Shown: piece after piece, positions 15,604 through 24,199 of the stretch
Position numbering within the stretch: the first letter of the stretch is position 1
Layout of the letters: each line of letters opens with the position of its first letter
NCBI RefSeq assembly: GCF_016741875.1
Contig: NZ_JAERRF010000016.1
Coordinates: 1-64,000 of the forward strand
DNA: 64,000 bases
Source of the DNA: Streptomyces coffeae
Lineage (GTDB): Bacteria > Actinomycetota > Actinomycetes > Streptomycetales > Streptomycetaceae
Direction: 5' to 3'
Translations under genes and position numbers: made by a program
Notes under the pieces: model-generated
What the model was told of the DNA's origin: nothing
Database searches by the model: none
What the model saw: the letters and a program-made list of their open reading frames with translations, nothing else

Positions 15604-16431
15604 ATGGCTGCTCCGTGGTACCTCAGATTATCCGCCGCCCTGCTCACCACCCTGACCCTGCTGACGGCCACCGGCTGCGGGGGCGGCGACAGCCCGCCGC
15701 CGCGTCCCTCCGGCAGCTCCCCCGCGCCCACCACGACCACCCCGGCCGGTACTCCGGGTGGTACGTCCGGCGGCACTCCGGCCACCACCCCGGCCGGTAC
15801 CCCGCCCGCCACCTCCCCGGGGCCGGTGGGCGAGAGCTCTGCGAGCGGCGGCGGGGGCGGCTCGGAGACCGTGGAAGGGGACATCGACGCGGCGGTGTCC
15901 GTCACCACCACCTACTGGTCCAGCCACTGGTCCGAGTTCTTCACGGGCACCTACAACGCCCCGCGGGTGCAGGGGGCGTACGACGGCGCCGCGTCGGACG
16001 CGCCCGCCTGCGGTTCCGAACCGCTGCCCGACGACAACGCCGTCTACTGCCCCGCCGGGGACTTCATAGCGTGGGACATGGATCTGATGCGCGGCGGCCA
16101 CCAGCGGGGCGATGCCTGGGTGTACCTGGTCATCGCCCACGAGTGGGGCCATGCCGTCCAGAACCGGCTGGACGCGGGCCTGGTCGACCTGGCACGTGAG
16201 CTCCAGGCCGACTGTCTGGCCGGGGCGGTGCTCTTCGGTGCCGCCCGCGACAACACCCTCACCTTCGAGGAGGGCGACACCGAAGAACTGTCCGACGCCC
16301 TGACCGTCCTCGCGGACCAGACGCCCTGGACCAACACCTCCGACCACGGCGACGCGGCCCAGCGGGTGTCGGCCTTCAACCAGGGCGCGCAGTCCGGGGT
16401 GAAGGGCTGTCTGCCGAACGCGGGGCAGTGA
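15604..16431 (+). CDS. Neutral zinc metallopeptidase lipoprotein, TTA codon 9
   Basis: 275 residues. An N-terminal signal ends in a lipobox (LTATGC, Cys at about 24), then a 60-residue Pro/Thr/Gly linker, then a YpfJ-type peptidase domain: TTYWSSHWSEFF, VYCPAGDFIAWDMDLM, the zinc site VIAHEWGHAVQNRL (HEWGH near 179-183) and ELQADCLAGAVLFG with the third ligand. It should act outside the cell, anchored to the membrane. Codon 9 (15628-15630) is TTA, so translation probably depends on the bldA tRNA and the protein may appear mainly during development. Confidence 0.88.
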   Translation: MAAPWYLRLSAALLTTLTLLTATGCGGGDSPPPRPSGSSPAPTTTTPAGTPGGTSGGTPATTPAGTPPATSPGPVGESSASGGGGGSETVEGDIDAAVSVTTTYWSSHWSEFFTGTYNAPRVQGAYDGAASDAPACGSEPLPDDNAVYCPAGDFIAWDMDLMRGGHQRGDAWVYLVIAHEWGHAVQNRLDAGLVDLARELQADCLAGAVLFGAARDNTLTFEEGDTEELSDALTVLADQTPWTNTSDHGDAAQRVSAFNQGAQSGVKGCLPNAGQ

Positions 16432-16461
16432 GCCACGGCCGACCGCGGGGGAACGCCGCCG

Positions 16462-18153
16462 TCAGAGCGGCGCCGACCGCGCCTGCTCGGCGCCACCGCG
16501 GTCGGCCAGGTCGGGGTCGGTACGGGACTCCGGGAGCGGCGCCACCTCACGGGCGCCGCTCTCCCGCAGCTCCACCTTCCGGACCTTGCCGCTGACCGTC
16601 ATCGGGAAGGCGTCCATCAGCCGCAGATAGCGCGGCACCTTGTAGTGCGCGAGGCGTCCCCGGCAGAAGCGGGCGAGTTCATCACGGGTGAGGGGCTTCG
16701 CGCCGTCCGCCAGGATGACGCAGGCCATGATCTCCTCGCCGTACTTCTCGTCGGGCACGCCCACCACCTGCACATCGGCGATCTTGGGATGGGTGTGCAG
16801 AAACTCCTCGATCTCCCGTGGATAGACGTTCTCCCCTCCGCGGATGATCATGTCCTTGATCCGGCCGACGATCTCGACATAGCCGTCCTCGCCCATCACC
16901 GCGAGGTCGCCGGTGTGCATCCAGCGGGCGCTGTCGATGGCCTCGGCGGTCAGCCCGGGCTCCTGCCAGTAGCCGAGCATCACCGAATAGCCACGGGTGC
17001 ACAGTTCACCGCGGGTGCCGCGGGGGACGGTCACCCCGGTGGCCGGGTCGACCACCTTCACCTCGACATGCGGCATCACCCGGCCGACGGTGCCGGTGCG
17101 GCGCTCCAGGTCGTCGTCGCGCCGGGTCTGGGTGGACACCGGTGAGGTCTCGGTCATGCCGTAGCAGATGGACACCTCGGCCATATGCATCTCCGACACC
17201 ACCCGCCGCATCACCTCCACCGGACAGGTCGACCCCGCCATGATCCCGGTGCGCAGTGAGGAGAGATCGAACGTGGCGAAGTCCGGCAGGCCCAGCTCGG
17301 CGATGAACATCGTGGGCACGCCGTACAGCGAGGTGCAGCGCTCCCGCTCGACGGCCGCGAGGGTGGCCGCGGGGTCGAAGGCCGGGGCGGGGAGGACGAT
17401 GCAGGCGCCGTGGCTGGTGGCCGCCAGGTTGCCCATGACCATGCCGAAGCAGTGGTAGAAGGGCACCGGCAGACAGATCCGGTCCTGGTGGGTGTAACCG
17501 ACCATCTCCCCCACGAAGTAGCCGTTGTTGAGGATGTTGTGGTGGGAGAGCGTGGCGCCCTTGGGGAAGCCGGTGGTGCCGGAGGTGTACTGGATATTGA
17601 CCGGGTCGTCACAGGAGAGCAGGGCCTCCCGCTCGGCCAGCCTCGAAGGCGGCACCTCGGAGCCCGCGCGCACCAGACCGTCCCAGGTGCGGTCGCCGAT
17701 GTAGACCACATCGCGCAGGGCGGGGCAGTCGGAGCGCACCTGCTCGACCATGCGGCGGTAGTGGCTGGTCTTGTGCTCGATGGAGGAGACCAGCACGGAG
17801 ATCCCGGCCTGCCGCAGCACATACCGCAGTTCGTGGACGCGGTAGGCGGGGTTGATATTGACCATGATGGCGCCGATACGGGCGGTGGCGTACTGCACCA
17901 AAACCCATTCGGGGCAGTTGATGGCCCAGATGCCGACCCGGTCACCCTTGCCGACGCCCTTGGCCATCAGCCCGAGCGCGACCTCCTCGACCGCCCGGCC
18001 GAACTGGGCGTAGGTCCAGCGGCGGCCGGAGGGGATGTCGATCAGCGCGTCACGGTCGCCGAACCGCTCGACGGTACGGGCCAGATCGGCACCGATGGTG
18101 TCGCCCAGCAGCGGAAGCTCGCTTACGCCGCTGGCGTACGACAGGGCGGTCAT
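16462..18153 (-). CDS. AMP-binding fatty-acyl-CoA synthetase
   Basis: 563 residues of the ANL superfamily, activating a carboxylic acid with ATP and joining it to CoA. Motifs in order: YTSGTTGFPKGATLSHHN (P-loop A3, about 190), SICYGMTETSP (about 320), MHTGDLAVMGEDGYVEIVGRIKDMIIRGGENVYP (A7-A8, about 425-460) and the catalytic Lys near the end in MTVSGKVRKVELRE. The GGENVYPREIE version is typical of medium/long-chain fatty-acyl-CoA synthetases. Start chosen at 18153 for GAGGAG five bases upstream. It follows another acyl-CoA synthetase by 47 bases in one operon. Confidence 0.9.
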   Translation of the reverse strand: MTALSYASGVSELPLLGDTIGADLARTVERFGDRDALIDIPSGRRWTYAQFGRAVEEVALGLMAKGVGKGDRVGIWAINCPEWVLVQYATARIGAIMVNINPAYRVHELRYVLRQAGISVLVSSIEHKTSHYRRMVEQVRSDCPALRDVVYIGDRTWDGLVRAGSEVPPSRLAEREALLSCDDPVNIQYTSGTTGFPKGATLSHHNILNNGYFVGEMVGYTHQDRICLPVPFYHCFGMVMGNLAATSHGACIVLPAPAFDPAATLAAVERERCTSLYGVPTMFIAELGLPDFATFDLSSLRTGIMAGSTCPVEVMRRVVSEMHMAEVSICYGMTETSPVSTQTRRDDDLERRTGTVGRVMPHVEVKVVDPATGVTVPRGTRGELCTRGYSVMLGYWQEPGLTAEAIDSARWMHTGDLAVMGEDGYVEIVGRIKDMIIRGGENVYPREIEEFLHTHPKIADVQVVGVPDEKYGEEIMACVILADGAKPLTRDELARFCRGRLAHYKVPRYLRLMDAFPMTVSGKVRKVELRESGAREVAPLPESRTDPDLADRGGAEQARSAPL

Positions 18154-18200
18154 GGTGTCTCCTCGTACGGGGATGCGTGGGGGGAGGCGGTCATGAGGGC

Positions 18201-19901
18201 TCAAGCCTCCTCATGGAATTCGATGCCGTCGCCACGCGCGGTGGCTTCCCGCAGTTCGATGCGGCGGATCTTTCCGGAGACGGTCTTGGGCAGCTCGGCG
18301 AACTCCAGGCGGCGGACCCGCTTGTAGGGGGCCAGCACCGCCCGGGAGTGGGCGAACAGCGCCTTGGCGGTGTCGGGGCCGGGCTCCCAGCCGTCGGCCA
18401 GCACGATGTACGCCTTCGGCACCGCCAGCCGCACCGGATCGGGGGCGGGCACCACCGCGGCCTCGGCCACCGCCTCGTGCTCCAGCAGCGCGCTCTCCAG
18501 CTCGAACGGTGAGATCTTGTAGTCGGACGCCTTGAACACATCGTCGGCCCGGCCGATGTAGGTGATGTAGCCGTCGGCGTCGCGCGAGCCGATGTCGCCG
18601 GTGCGGTAGTAGCCATCCGCGGTGGCCTCGGCGGTGCGCTCCTCGTCGCCCTCGTACCCCGTCATCAGGCCGACCGGACGGCCACCGGGTCCGGTGAGGT
18701 CCAGGCAGATCTCGCCCTCGTCGGCGGGCTGCCCGGTGACCGGGTCGAGGAGGACGACGGAGAAGCCGGGGGTGGGCCGTCCCATCGAACCGGTCTTCAG
18801 CGGCTGGCCGGGGGTGTTGGCCACCTGGACGGCGGTCTCGGTCTGGCCGAAGCCGTCCCGGATGGTGACGCCCCAGGCGCGCCGGACATGCTCGATGACC
18901 TCGGGGTTGAGCGGTTCGCCCGCGGCCACGGCCTCGCGCGGGGGGCGCCGCAGCTGGGTCAGATCGGCCTGGATGAGCATCCGCCAGACGGTGGGCGGGG
19001 CGCAGAAGGTGGTGACGGCGCAGCGGTCCATCTCGGCCATCAGCCGGGCGGCGTCGAACCGGGTGTAGTTGTGGACGAAGACGGTCGCCTCGGCGTTCCA
19101 CGGCGCGAAGAGATTGGACCAGGCGTGCTTGGCCCAGCCCGGGGAGGAGATGTTGAGGTGGACATCGCCCGGCCGCAGCCCGATCCAGTACATCGTCGCC
19201 AGATGGCCGATGGGATACGAGATATGGGTGTGCTGGACGAGTTTGGGGCGGGCGGTGGTGCCGGAGGTGAAGTACAGCATCAGGGGGTCGTCGGCGAGGG
19301 TCGGCCCGTCGGGCACGAACGGCTCGTCCGGCTCGTCCTCCGCCGTCAGCCCGGCCGTCCCGGCGTCCTCGTAGGCGAGCCAGCCCTCCCGCAGACCACC
19401 GACCGAGATCCGGGTGTAGTCGCCCGTCACCCCGTCGAACTTGCCGGTGTCCTCGGCCCGGACGATGACGTGCTTCGCCCGGCCGCGCTCCACGCGGTCG
19501 ACCAGGTCGACCGGGCCGAGCAGTGGGGTGGCGGGGATGACCACGGCGCGCAGTTTCATCGCGGCGAGCGCGGTCTCCCACAGCTCGCGCTGATTGCCGA
19601 GCATCACCACGATGCGGTCGCCCGCTTCGACACCGAGGTCGCGCAGCCAGCCCGCCGCCCGGTCCGAGCGCCGGCGCATCTCCTCGAAGCTCACTCGGGT
19701 CTCGGTGCGGTCTTCCTCGACGATGTGCAGAGCGGTGCGGTCGTTGCCCTCGGCGATGCGGTCGAACCAGTCCAGCGCCCAGTTGAAGCGTTCCGGGCGC
19801 GGCCAGTCGAACCCCTCGTACGCCGCCGGGTAGTCCTCCCGGTGCTCGAGCAGGAAGTCCCGTGCCACGCGGAAGCCGTGAGACGGACTGTTTGCTGTCA
19901 C
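18201..19901 (-). CDS. AMP-binding acyl-CoA synthetase, medium-chain (MACS-like)
   Basis: 566 residues, same superfamily as its downstream neighbour but a different branch. YFTSGTTARPKLVQHTH is the A3 motif (no Gly-Phe-Pro as in the neighbour), SPGWAKHAWSNLFAPWNA and DGFGQTETAV are typical of the acetyl/medium-chain acyl-CoA synthetase group, YYRTGDIGSRDADGYITYIGRADDVFKASDYKISPFE is A7-A8, and LPKTVSGKIRRIELR holds the catalytic Lys. The GTG start has AGGAGG four bases upstream. It is the first gene of the two-gene operon, divergent from a GAF-LuxR regulator that probably controls it. Confidence 0.9.
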   Translation of the reverse strand: MTANSPSHGFRVARDFLLEHREDYPAAYEGFDWPRPERFNWALDWFDRIAEGNDRTALHIVEEDRTETRVSFEEMRRRSDRAAGWLRDLGVEAGDRIVVMLGNQRELWETALAAMKLRAVVIPATPLLGPVDLVDRVERGRAKHVIVRAEDTGKFDGVTGDYTRISVGGLREGWLAYEDAGTAGLTAEDEPDEPFVPDGPTLADDPLMLYFTSGTTARPKLVQHTHISYPIGHLATMYWIGLRPGDVHLNISSPGWAKHAWSNLFAPWNAEATVFVHNYTRFDAARLMAEMDRCAVTTFCAPPTVWRMLIQADLTQLRRPPREAVAAGEPLNPEVIEHVRRAWGVTIRDGFGQTETAVQVANTPGQPLKTGSMGRPTPGFSVVLLDPVTGQPADEGEICLDLTGPGGRPVGLMTGYEGDEERTAEATADGYYRTGDIGSRDADGYITYIGRADDVFKASDYKISPFELESALLEHEAVAEAAVVPAPDPVRLAVPKAYIVLADGWEPGPDTAKALFAHSRAVLAPYKRVRRLEFAELPKTVSGKIRRIELREATARGDGIEFHEEA

Positions 19902-19960
19902 ATGTCCTCCTGAATGCCGTACCGCTCGCTAGCATCGTGCGACGGGTGATCTGAGTCTCA

Positions 19961-19980
19961 CCACCCCCGGACGGGGGTGG
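19961..19980. promoter_or_regulatory. GC-rich palindrome between acyl-CoA synthetase operon and regulator
   Basis: CCACCCCCGGACGGGGGTGG has nine-base arms around GA. It sits between the two divergent starts, 21 bases upstream of the regulator start codon, where it could be an operator or a hairpin in the regulator's leader. Confidence 0.5.
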
Positions 19981-20001
19981 CGGTATTTCGGGGAGGTGGC
20001 C

Positions 20002-20853
20002 GTGGCGGATTCGGACCGGACCGTCGACGTACGGACAACACTGCTGCGGATGCGCCGGAGCGGTGGACTGCCCGTGGCGTTCGGCGGGCTGTGCGCGGGC
20101 TCACGGCAGTTCCGCATCTCCGAACTGACCGGCACCACCACCAACTCCCTGCGCGGGCTTGCCATCGCTTCCGGGAACGGCCTGGGCGGCAAGGTGCTCA
20201 CCATGTCCCGGCCGCTCTCGGTGGCCGACTACCCCGCCTCGCGGGCGATCAGCCATGAGTACGACGCGTCGGTGGGCGCCGAGGGGCTGCGCTCGATGCT
20301 GGCGGTGCCGGTGGTGGTCCGCGGCCGGGTGCGCGGGGTGCTCTACGGCGCGCTGCGCCAGCCGCTGGTGCTCGGCGACCGGGCGCTGAGCGCGGCGGTG
20401 GCGGCGGCGCGCGAACTGGAACAGTCGCTCGCGGTGCGGGACGAGGCGGAGCGGCTGATGGACGTGGCGCAGCAGCAGCCGTCGGCCGCGGAGGCGGATC
20501 CCGCGCTGTGGGAGGAGGTACGCGAGGCCCATGTCGATCTGCGGGCGCTGGCGCACCGGGTGGCCGATCCGCAACTGCGGCGGGAACTCCTCAGCGCATG
20601 CGGACGGCTGGCCCGGGCCTCGTCGGGCGGCACCCGGGTGCCGCCCGGCCGCAAGCCGGTGGAGCTGTCGCCGCGCGAGGTGGACGTACTGGCGTGCGTG
20701 GCCGCCGGCGCCACCAACTCCTCCGCGGCGGACCGGCTGGGGCTGCGCCCGGAGACCGTGAAGAGCTATCTGCGCTCGTCCATGCGGAAGCTGGGGGCAC
20801 ACACCCGCCTCCACGCGGTAGTAGAGGCCCGCCGAGCGGGCCTCCTCCCGTAG
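20002..20853 (+). CDS. GAF-domain LuxR-type transcriptional regulator
   Basis: 283 residues. The N-terminal 150 form a GAF-like sensor (LRGLAIASGNGLGGKVLTMSRPLSVADYPAS, LRSMLAVPVVVRGRVRGVLYGALR), a coiled helical linker follows, and residues about 220-280 are a LuxR/NarL helix-turn-helix: LSPREVDVLACVAAGATNSSAADRLGLRPETVKSYLRSSMRKLG. GTG at 20002 is preferred because GGGAGG lies five bases upstream; a GTG two codons earlier overlaps that site. Its divergence from the acyl-CoA synthetases suggests it responds to an aromatic or fatty-acid ligand, but the ligand is not known. Confidence 0.85.
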   Translation: MADSDRTVDVRTTLLRMRRSGGLPVAFGGLCAGSRQFRISELTGTTTNSLRGLAIASGNGLGGKVLTMSRPLSVADYPASRAISHEYDASVGAEGLRSMLAVPVVVRGRVRGVLYGALRQPLVLGDRALSAAVAAARELEQSLAVRDEAERLMDVAQQQPSAAEADPALWEEVREAHVDLRALAHRVADPQLRRELLSACGRLARASSGGTRVPPGRKPVELSPREVDVLACVAAGATNSSAADRLGLRPETVKSYLRSSMRKLGAHTRLHAVVEARRAGLLP

Positions 20854-21336
20854 AAGCCTGCCGGGCGGCCTGCGGCCGCACGAGGTGTGGCGGATGCCGT
20901 CTGCGCACGCGGCGCGCCCAAGGAACCGGCCGCCGCACCGCGCCCGGTTCCTGGCACCCGCGACTCCTGGCATGCCACCGACCGACGGCGGGGGCGGTGG
21001 GGCGGACTGCGCGGCCGATGGCGCGTGCCGCCCGCACACCGCAGGCCGCGACGCGACGGCCCCGGCAGAAGCCAGGCCCCCGCAGGCGGACGCGGCCGGG
21101 CTCAGGGGGCGCCCTGGGCCCGCGCGGCCACAGGCCCCGCCCCACACCCGAAGCGCCCGCAAGCACGGGCCGCGGCGCCACGGTCCCAGCGGGGCCGAGC
21201 CCGCGCAGGCGCGGCCGGGCTCAGGGGCGTCCCAGGTAGTGCGGCCGCGCGCGGAGTCGCGCGGGCGCACCGCGCGGGTGGGCGCGGGGAGGGATATCCT
21301 GCTCGTGGTCAGTGCTCTGCGCCCGCGCGCCACGGC
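20854..21336. other. Long intergenic region before corA
   Basis: About 480 bases of extremely GC-rich sequence without a supportable gene. Frames are open on both strands only because stops are rare in such composition. I see no repeat units, tRNA or clean promoter apart from a possible -10 TATCCT at 21295-21300 without a matching -35. Confidence 0.4.
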
Positions 21337-21354
21337 GAGGAGGTGAGGTCCGCG

Positions 21355-21414
21355 ATGCACGGTGAACCTCCCAGTCGTACGCCGCGAGGCGCCACCCCGG
21401 CCCGGCTGTTCTGA
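21355..21414 (+). CDS. Proline-rich leader ORF upstream of corA (19 codons)
   Basis: MHGEPPSRTPRGATPARLF followed by TGA. GAGGAGGTGAGG lies just upstream, with GAGG six bases before the ATG, a much better site than chance would give in non-coding DNA. Four of nineteen residues are Pro, including a Pro-Pro pair, and the ORF ends 98 bases before corA. Enteric magnesium transporter genes are governed by short proline-rich leaders (mgtL, corL), so a similar attenuator is possible; this is analogy, not proof. Bases 21389-21396 can pair with a GTGGCG run near 21450, which would offer alternative structures. Confidence 0.45.
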   Translation: MHGEPPSRTPRGATPARLF

Positions 21415-21512
21415 GCGCCAGGCGAGCGCGATTCCCAGCCCGGTCCGGTGGCGGTGCCCGGCGGTGTGCCCCACACTCCGCTTCCGCGCCCGCTACCCGT
21501 AAAGGACCTGCC

Positions 21513-22700
21513 ATGTCCGAGCGCTCCTCCCGCACCCCGCGGTCCTCGAGGCGGTACCCCTGGCTGCGCCCCACCGCCGCCCGTGAGGCGAACTCCGCTC
21601 CGCGGCCCTCCCCCGGGCGGCCGGGCCCGCCGCGCGGCGAACCCCTGCCGGTGGCGTCCGACGGCGCGCCCGCCGACGATCGCAGCGTGGTGGACGCCGC
21701 GGTCTACCGCGGGGGCCGCCGGGTGGGCACCCCCGGGACCCTGGCCGCCACCTACCGCCGGCTGCGCGAGGAGCCGGGCGCGATGGCGTGGATCGGGCTG
21801 TACCGGCCGTCGGAGGCGGAGCTGCTGTCGCTGGCCGAGGAGTTCGATCTGCACAAGCTGTCCATCGAGGACGCGATGGAGGCGCATCAGCGGCCCAAGC
21901 TGGAGCGCTACGGCGAGACGCTGTTCGTGGTGCTGCGCGCCGCCCGCTATCTGGACGCGCCGGAGGAGGTCGACTTCGGCGAGCTGCACATCTTCGTGGG
22001 ACCGGACTTCGTGATCACCGTCCGGCACGGCGCCGCCCCCGATCTGTCCGCGGTGCGCACCCGGATGGAATCGACACCCGAGCTGCTGGCGCTGGGCCCG
22101 GAGGCGGTGCTGTACGCGATCCTGGACGCGGTTGTGGACGGCTACGCCCCGGTCGTCGCGGGGGTGCAGAACGACATCGACGAGATCGAGACCGAGGTGT
22201 TCCGGGGCGACCCGCAGGCGTCCCGCCGGATCTACGAACTCTCCCGTGAGATGGTCGAGTTCCAGCGTGCGACCCGCCCCCTGGTGGGGATGTTGCGGGG
22301 GCTGATGGCCGGGTTCGACAAGTACGGCACCGACGAGGAGCTCCAGCGCTATCTGCGGGACGTCGCCGACCACGTCACCCACACCAGCGAGCGGGTGGAC
22401 GGCTTCCGCTCGGCGCTCACCGACATCCTGGCGGTCAACGCCACGCTGGTGACCCAGCAGCAGAACGCCGAGATGCGGGCGCTCGCGGAGGCCGGTTTCG
22501 AGCAGAACGAGGAGGTCAAGAAGATCTCCGCGTGGGCGGCCATCCTCTTCGCCCCGACCTTGGTGGGCACCATCTACGGGATGAACTTCACGCAGATGCC
22601 CGAGCTGCACTGGGCGTTCGGCTACCCCTTCGCGATCGTCCTGATGGCCATCGTCTGCACCGGCCTTTATCGCGTCTTCAAGCGGCGGGGCTGGCTCTGA
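21513..22700 (+). CDS. corA: CorA-type Mg2+/Co2+ transporter
   Basis: 395 residues. A disordered 45-residue N-terminus rich in Ser, Pro and Arg is followed by the large cytoplasmic funnel domain (WIGLYRPSEAELLSLAEEFDLHKLSIEDAMEAHQRPKLE) with its long helices. The C-terminus has two membrane segments (AAILFAPTLVGTIYG and FAIVLMAIVCTGLYRVF) flanking the pore signature GMN at about 355-357, then a basic tail KRRGWL. AAAGGA lies six bases before the ATG. It imports divalent metal as a homopentamer in this family. A possible regulatory leader ORF lies at 21355. Confidence 0.95.
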   Translation: MSERSSRTPRSSRRYPWLRPTAAREANSAPRPSPGRPGPPRGEPLPVASDGAPADDRSVVDAAVYRGGRRVGTPGTLAATYRRLREEPGAMAWIGLYRPSEAELLSLAEEFDLHKLSIEDAMEAHQRPKLERYGETLFVVLRAARYLDAPEEVDFGELHIFVGPDFVITVRHGAAPDLSAVRTRMESTPELLALGPEAVLYAILDAVVDGYAPVVAGVQNDIDEIETEVFRGDPQASRRIYELSREMVEFQRATRPLVGMLRGLMAGFDKYGTDEELQRYLRDVADHVTHTSERVDGFRSALTDILAVNATLVTQQQNAEMRALAEAGFEQNEEVKKISAWAAILFAPTLVGTIYGMNFTQMPELHWAFGYPFAIVLMAIVCTGLYRVFKRRGWL

Positions 22701-22808
22701 GCCGTCCGGCTCGTCGCCCCCGGCGACCGGACGGTTGCCACGGGATCCACGAGGACATACGTTTGACCCCAAACATCCCCACGAGCGCGAGGGAAGGCCG
22801 GACACCGC

Positions 22809-24173
22809 ATGGACCTGGGACACTGGCTCGGCCAAGCCGTGGAGGCGAACCGCGCGTGGGCGGAAGCGTACGGCCCGTTCCGCTCCCATCCGTCGCTGGA
22901 GATCGACGACGAGCGGTTCGCCGAGGTGTTCGGCACCTTCACCGAGCGGCTGAAGGAGAACTACCCGTTCTTCCACCCCCGCTACGCGGGGCAGATGCTC
23001 AAGCCCCCGCACCCCGCCGCCATGGTCGGCTATCTCACCGCCATGCAGATCAACCCCAACAACCACGCACTGGACGGCGGACCGGCCACCGCGCGGATGG
23101 AGCGGGAGGTGGTGGAGCAGCTGGCCACGATGTTCGGCTACGACACCCATCTCGGCCACCTCACCACCAGCGGCACCGTCGCCAACCTCGAGGCGCTCTT
23201 CGTCGCCCGTGAACTCCACCCCGACCGGGGCGTCGCCTACAGCGCCGAGGCGCACTACACCCACGGCCGGATGTGCGGTGTGCTGGGTGTCGAGGGGCAT
23301 GCCGTGCCCACCGACGGCCGAGGCCGGATCGACCTCGACGCGCTGGAGGAGTTGCTGGCCACGGGCCGGGTGGGCACCGTCGTGCTCACCGCGGGCACCA
23401 CCGGCCTCGGCGCGATCGACCCCATCGACCGTGCCCTGGCGCTGCGCGAACGCTACGGCGTACGGATCCATGTGGACGCCGCCTACGGGGGCTTCTTCAC
23501 CCTGCTGGCCGGAGCCGAGGGCCCGGCCGGGCTGGCCGAGGCGCCCTGGCGGGCCATCGCGCGGTGCGACTCGATCGTCGTCGACCCGCACAAGCACGGG
23601 CTCCAGCCCTACGGCTGCGGGGCGGTGCTGTTCGCGGATCCGGAGGTCGGCCGCTTCTACCTCCATGACTCCCCCTACACCTACTTCACCTCCGAGGAGC
23701 TGCACCTCGGAGAGATCAGCCTGGAGTGCTCACGCGCCGGGGCCTCGGCGGCCGCACTGTGGCTCACCTTCCAGCTGCTGCCGCCCACCCCGGAGGGTCT
23801 TGGCCAGGTGCTGGCGGCCGGCCGCCGGGCCGCGCTCACCTGGTCGGAGCTGATCGAGGGCTCCGAGCTGCTCGATCTGTACCAGCCGCCGGAGCTGGAC
23901 ATCGTCAGCTACTTCCCGGTGACCGAACCGGCCGCGCTCTCCGCGATCGACCGCGCCTCGGCCCGGATCCTCCAGGAGGGCATGACCGGCGAGCACCCCG
24001 TCTTCCTTTCCACGCTCCGGGCCGACGCCCGCGCGTTCACCGGCCGCCACCCCAAGCTGACCGCCGACGCCGAGGGCGCGCGGATCCTGCGCAGTGTGCT
24101 GATGAAGCCGGAGTCCGAGGACTATGTGACCGAACTGCACAGCCGGGTCGAGGAGCTGGCCCGGCGGGCCTGA
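22809..24173 (+). CDS. PLP-dependent group II decarboxylase-like protein
   Basis: 454 residues of fold-type I PLP enzymes. HLTTSGTVANLEAL near 117 contacts the cofactor phosphate, VDAAYGGFF near 225 holds the Asp that binds the pyridine nitrogen, and DSIVVDPHKHGLQPYGCGAVL near 255 has the Schiff-base Lys (about 262). The order and PYTYFTSEE segment fit aromatic-L-amino-acid/glutamate decarboxylase relatives, often annotated only as pyridoxal-dependent decarboxylase or aspartate aminotransferase family. Substrate cannot be read. It is a lone gene after corA with GGAAGG eleven bases before the ATG. Confidence 0.85.
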   Translation: MDLGHWLGQAVEANRAWAEAYGPFRSHPSLEIDDERFAEVFGTFTERLKENYPFFHPRYAGQMLKPPHPAAMVGYLTAMQINPNNHALDGGPATARMEREVVEQLATMFGYDTHLGHLTTSGTVANLEALFVARELHPDRGVAYSAEAHYTHGRMCGVLGVEGHAVPTDGRGRIDLDALEELLATGRVGTVVLTAGTTGLGAIDPIDRALALRERYGVRIHVDAAYGGFFTLLAGAEGPAGLAEAPWRAIARCDSIVVDPHKHGLQPYGCGAVLFADPEVGRFYLHDSPYTYFTSEELHLGEISLECSRAGASAAALWLTFQLLPPTPEGLGQVLAAGRRAALTWSELIEGSELLDLYQPPELDIVSYFPVTEPAALSAIDRASARILQEGMTGEHPVFLSTLRADARAFTGRHPKLTADAEGARILRSVLMKPESEDYVTELHSRVEELARRA

Positions 24174-24199
24174 CGGCGGGGTTCGACAGCGGAGGGGGT

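Noticed and set aside
16462..19901. Two AMP-binding genes as parts of a nonribosomal peptide pathway
   Set aside because: Both have full acyl-CoA synthetase motifs and no carrier, condensation or thioesterase domain lies nearby.
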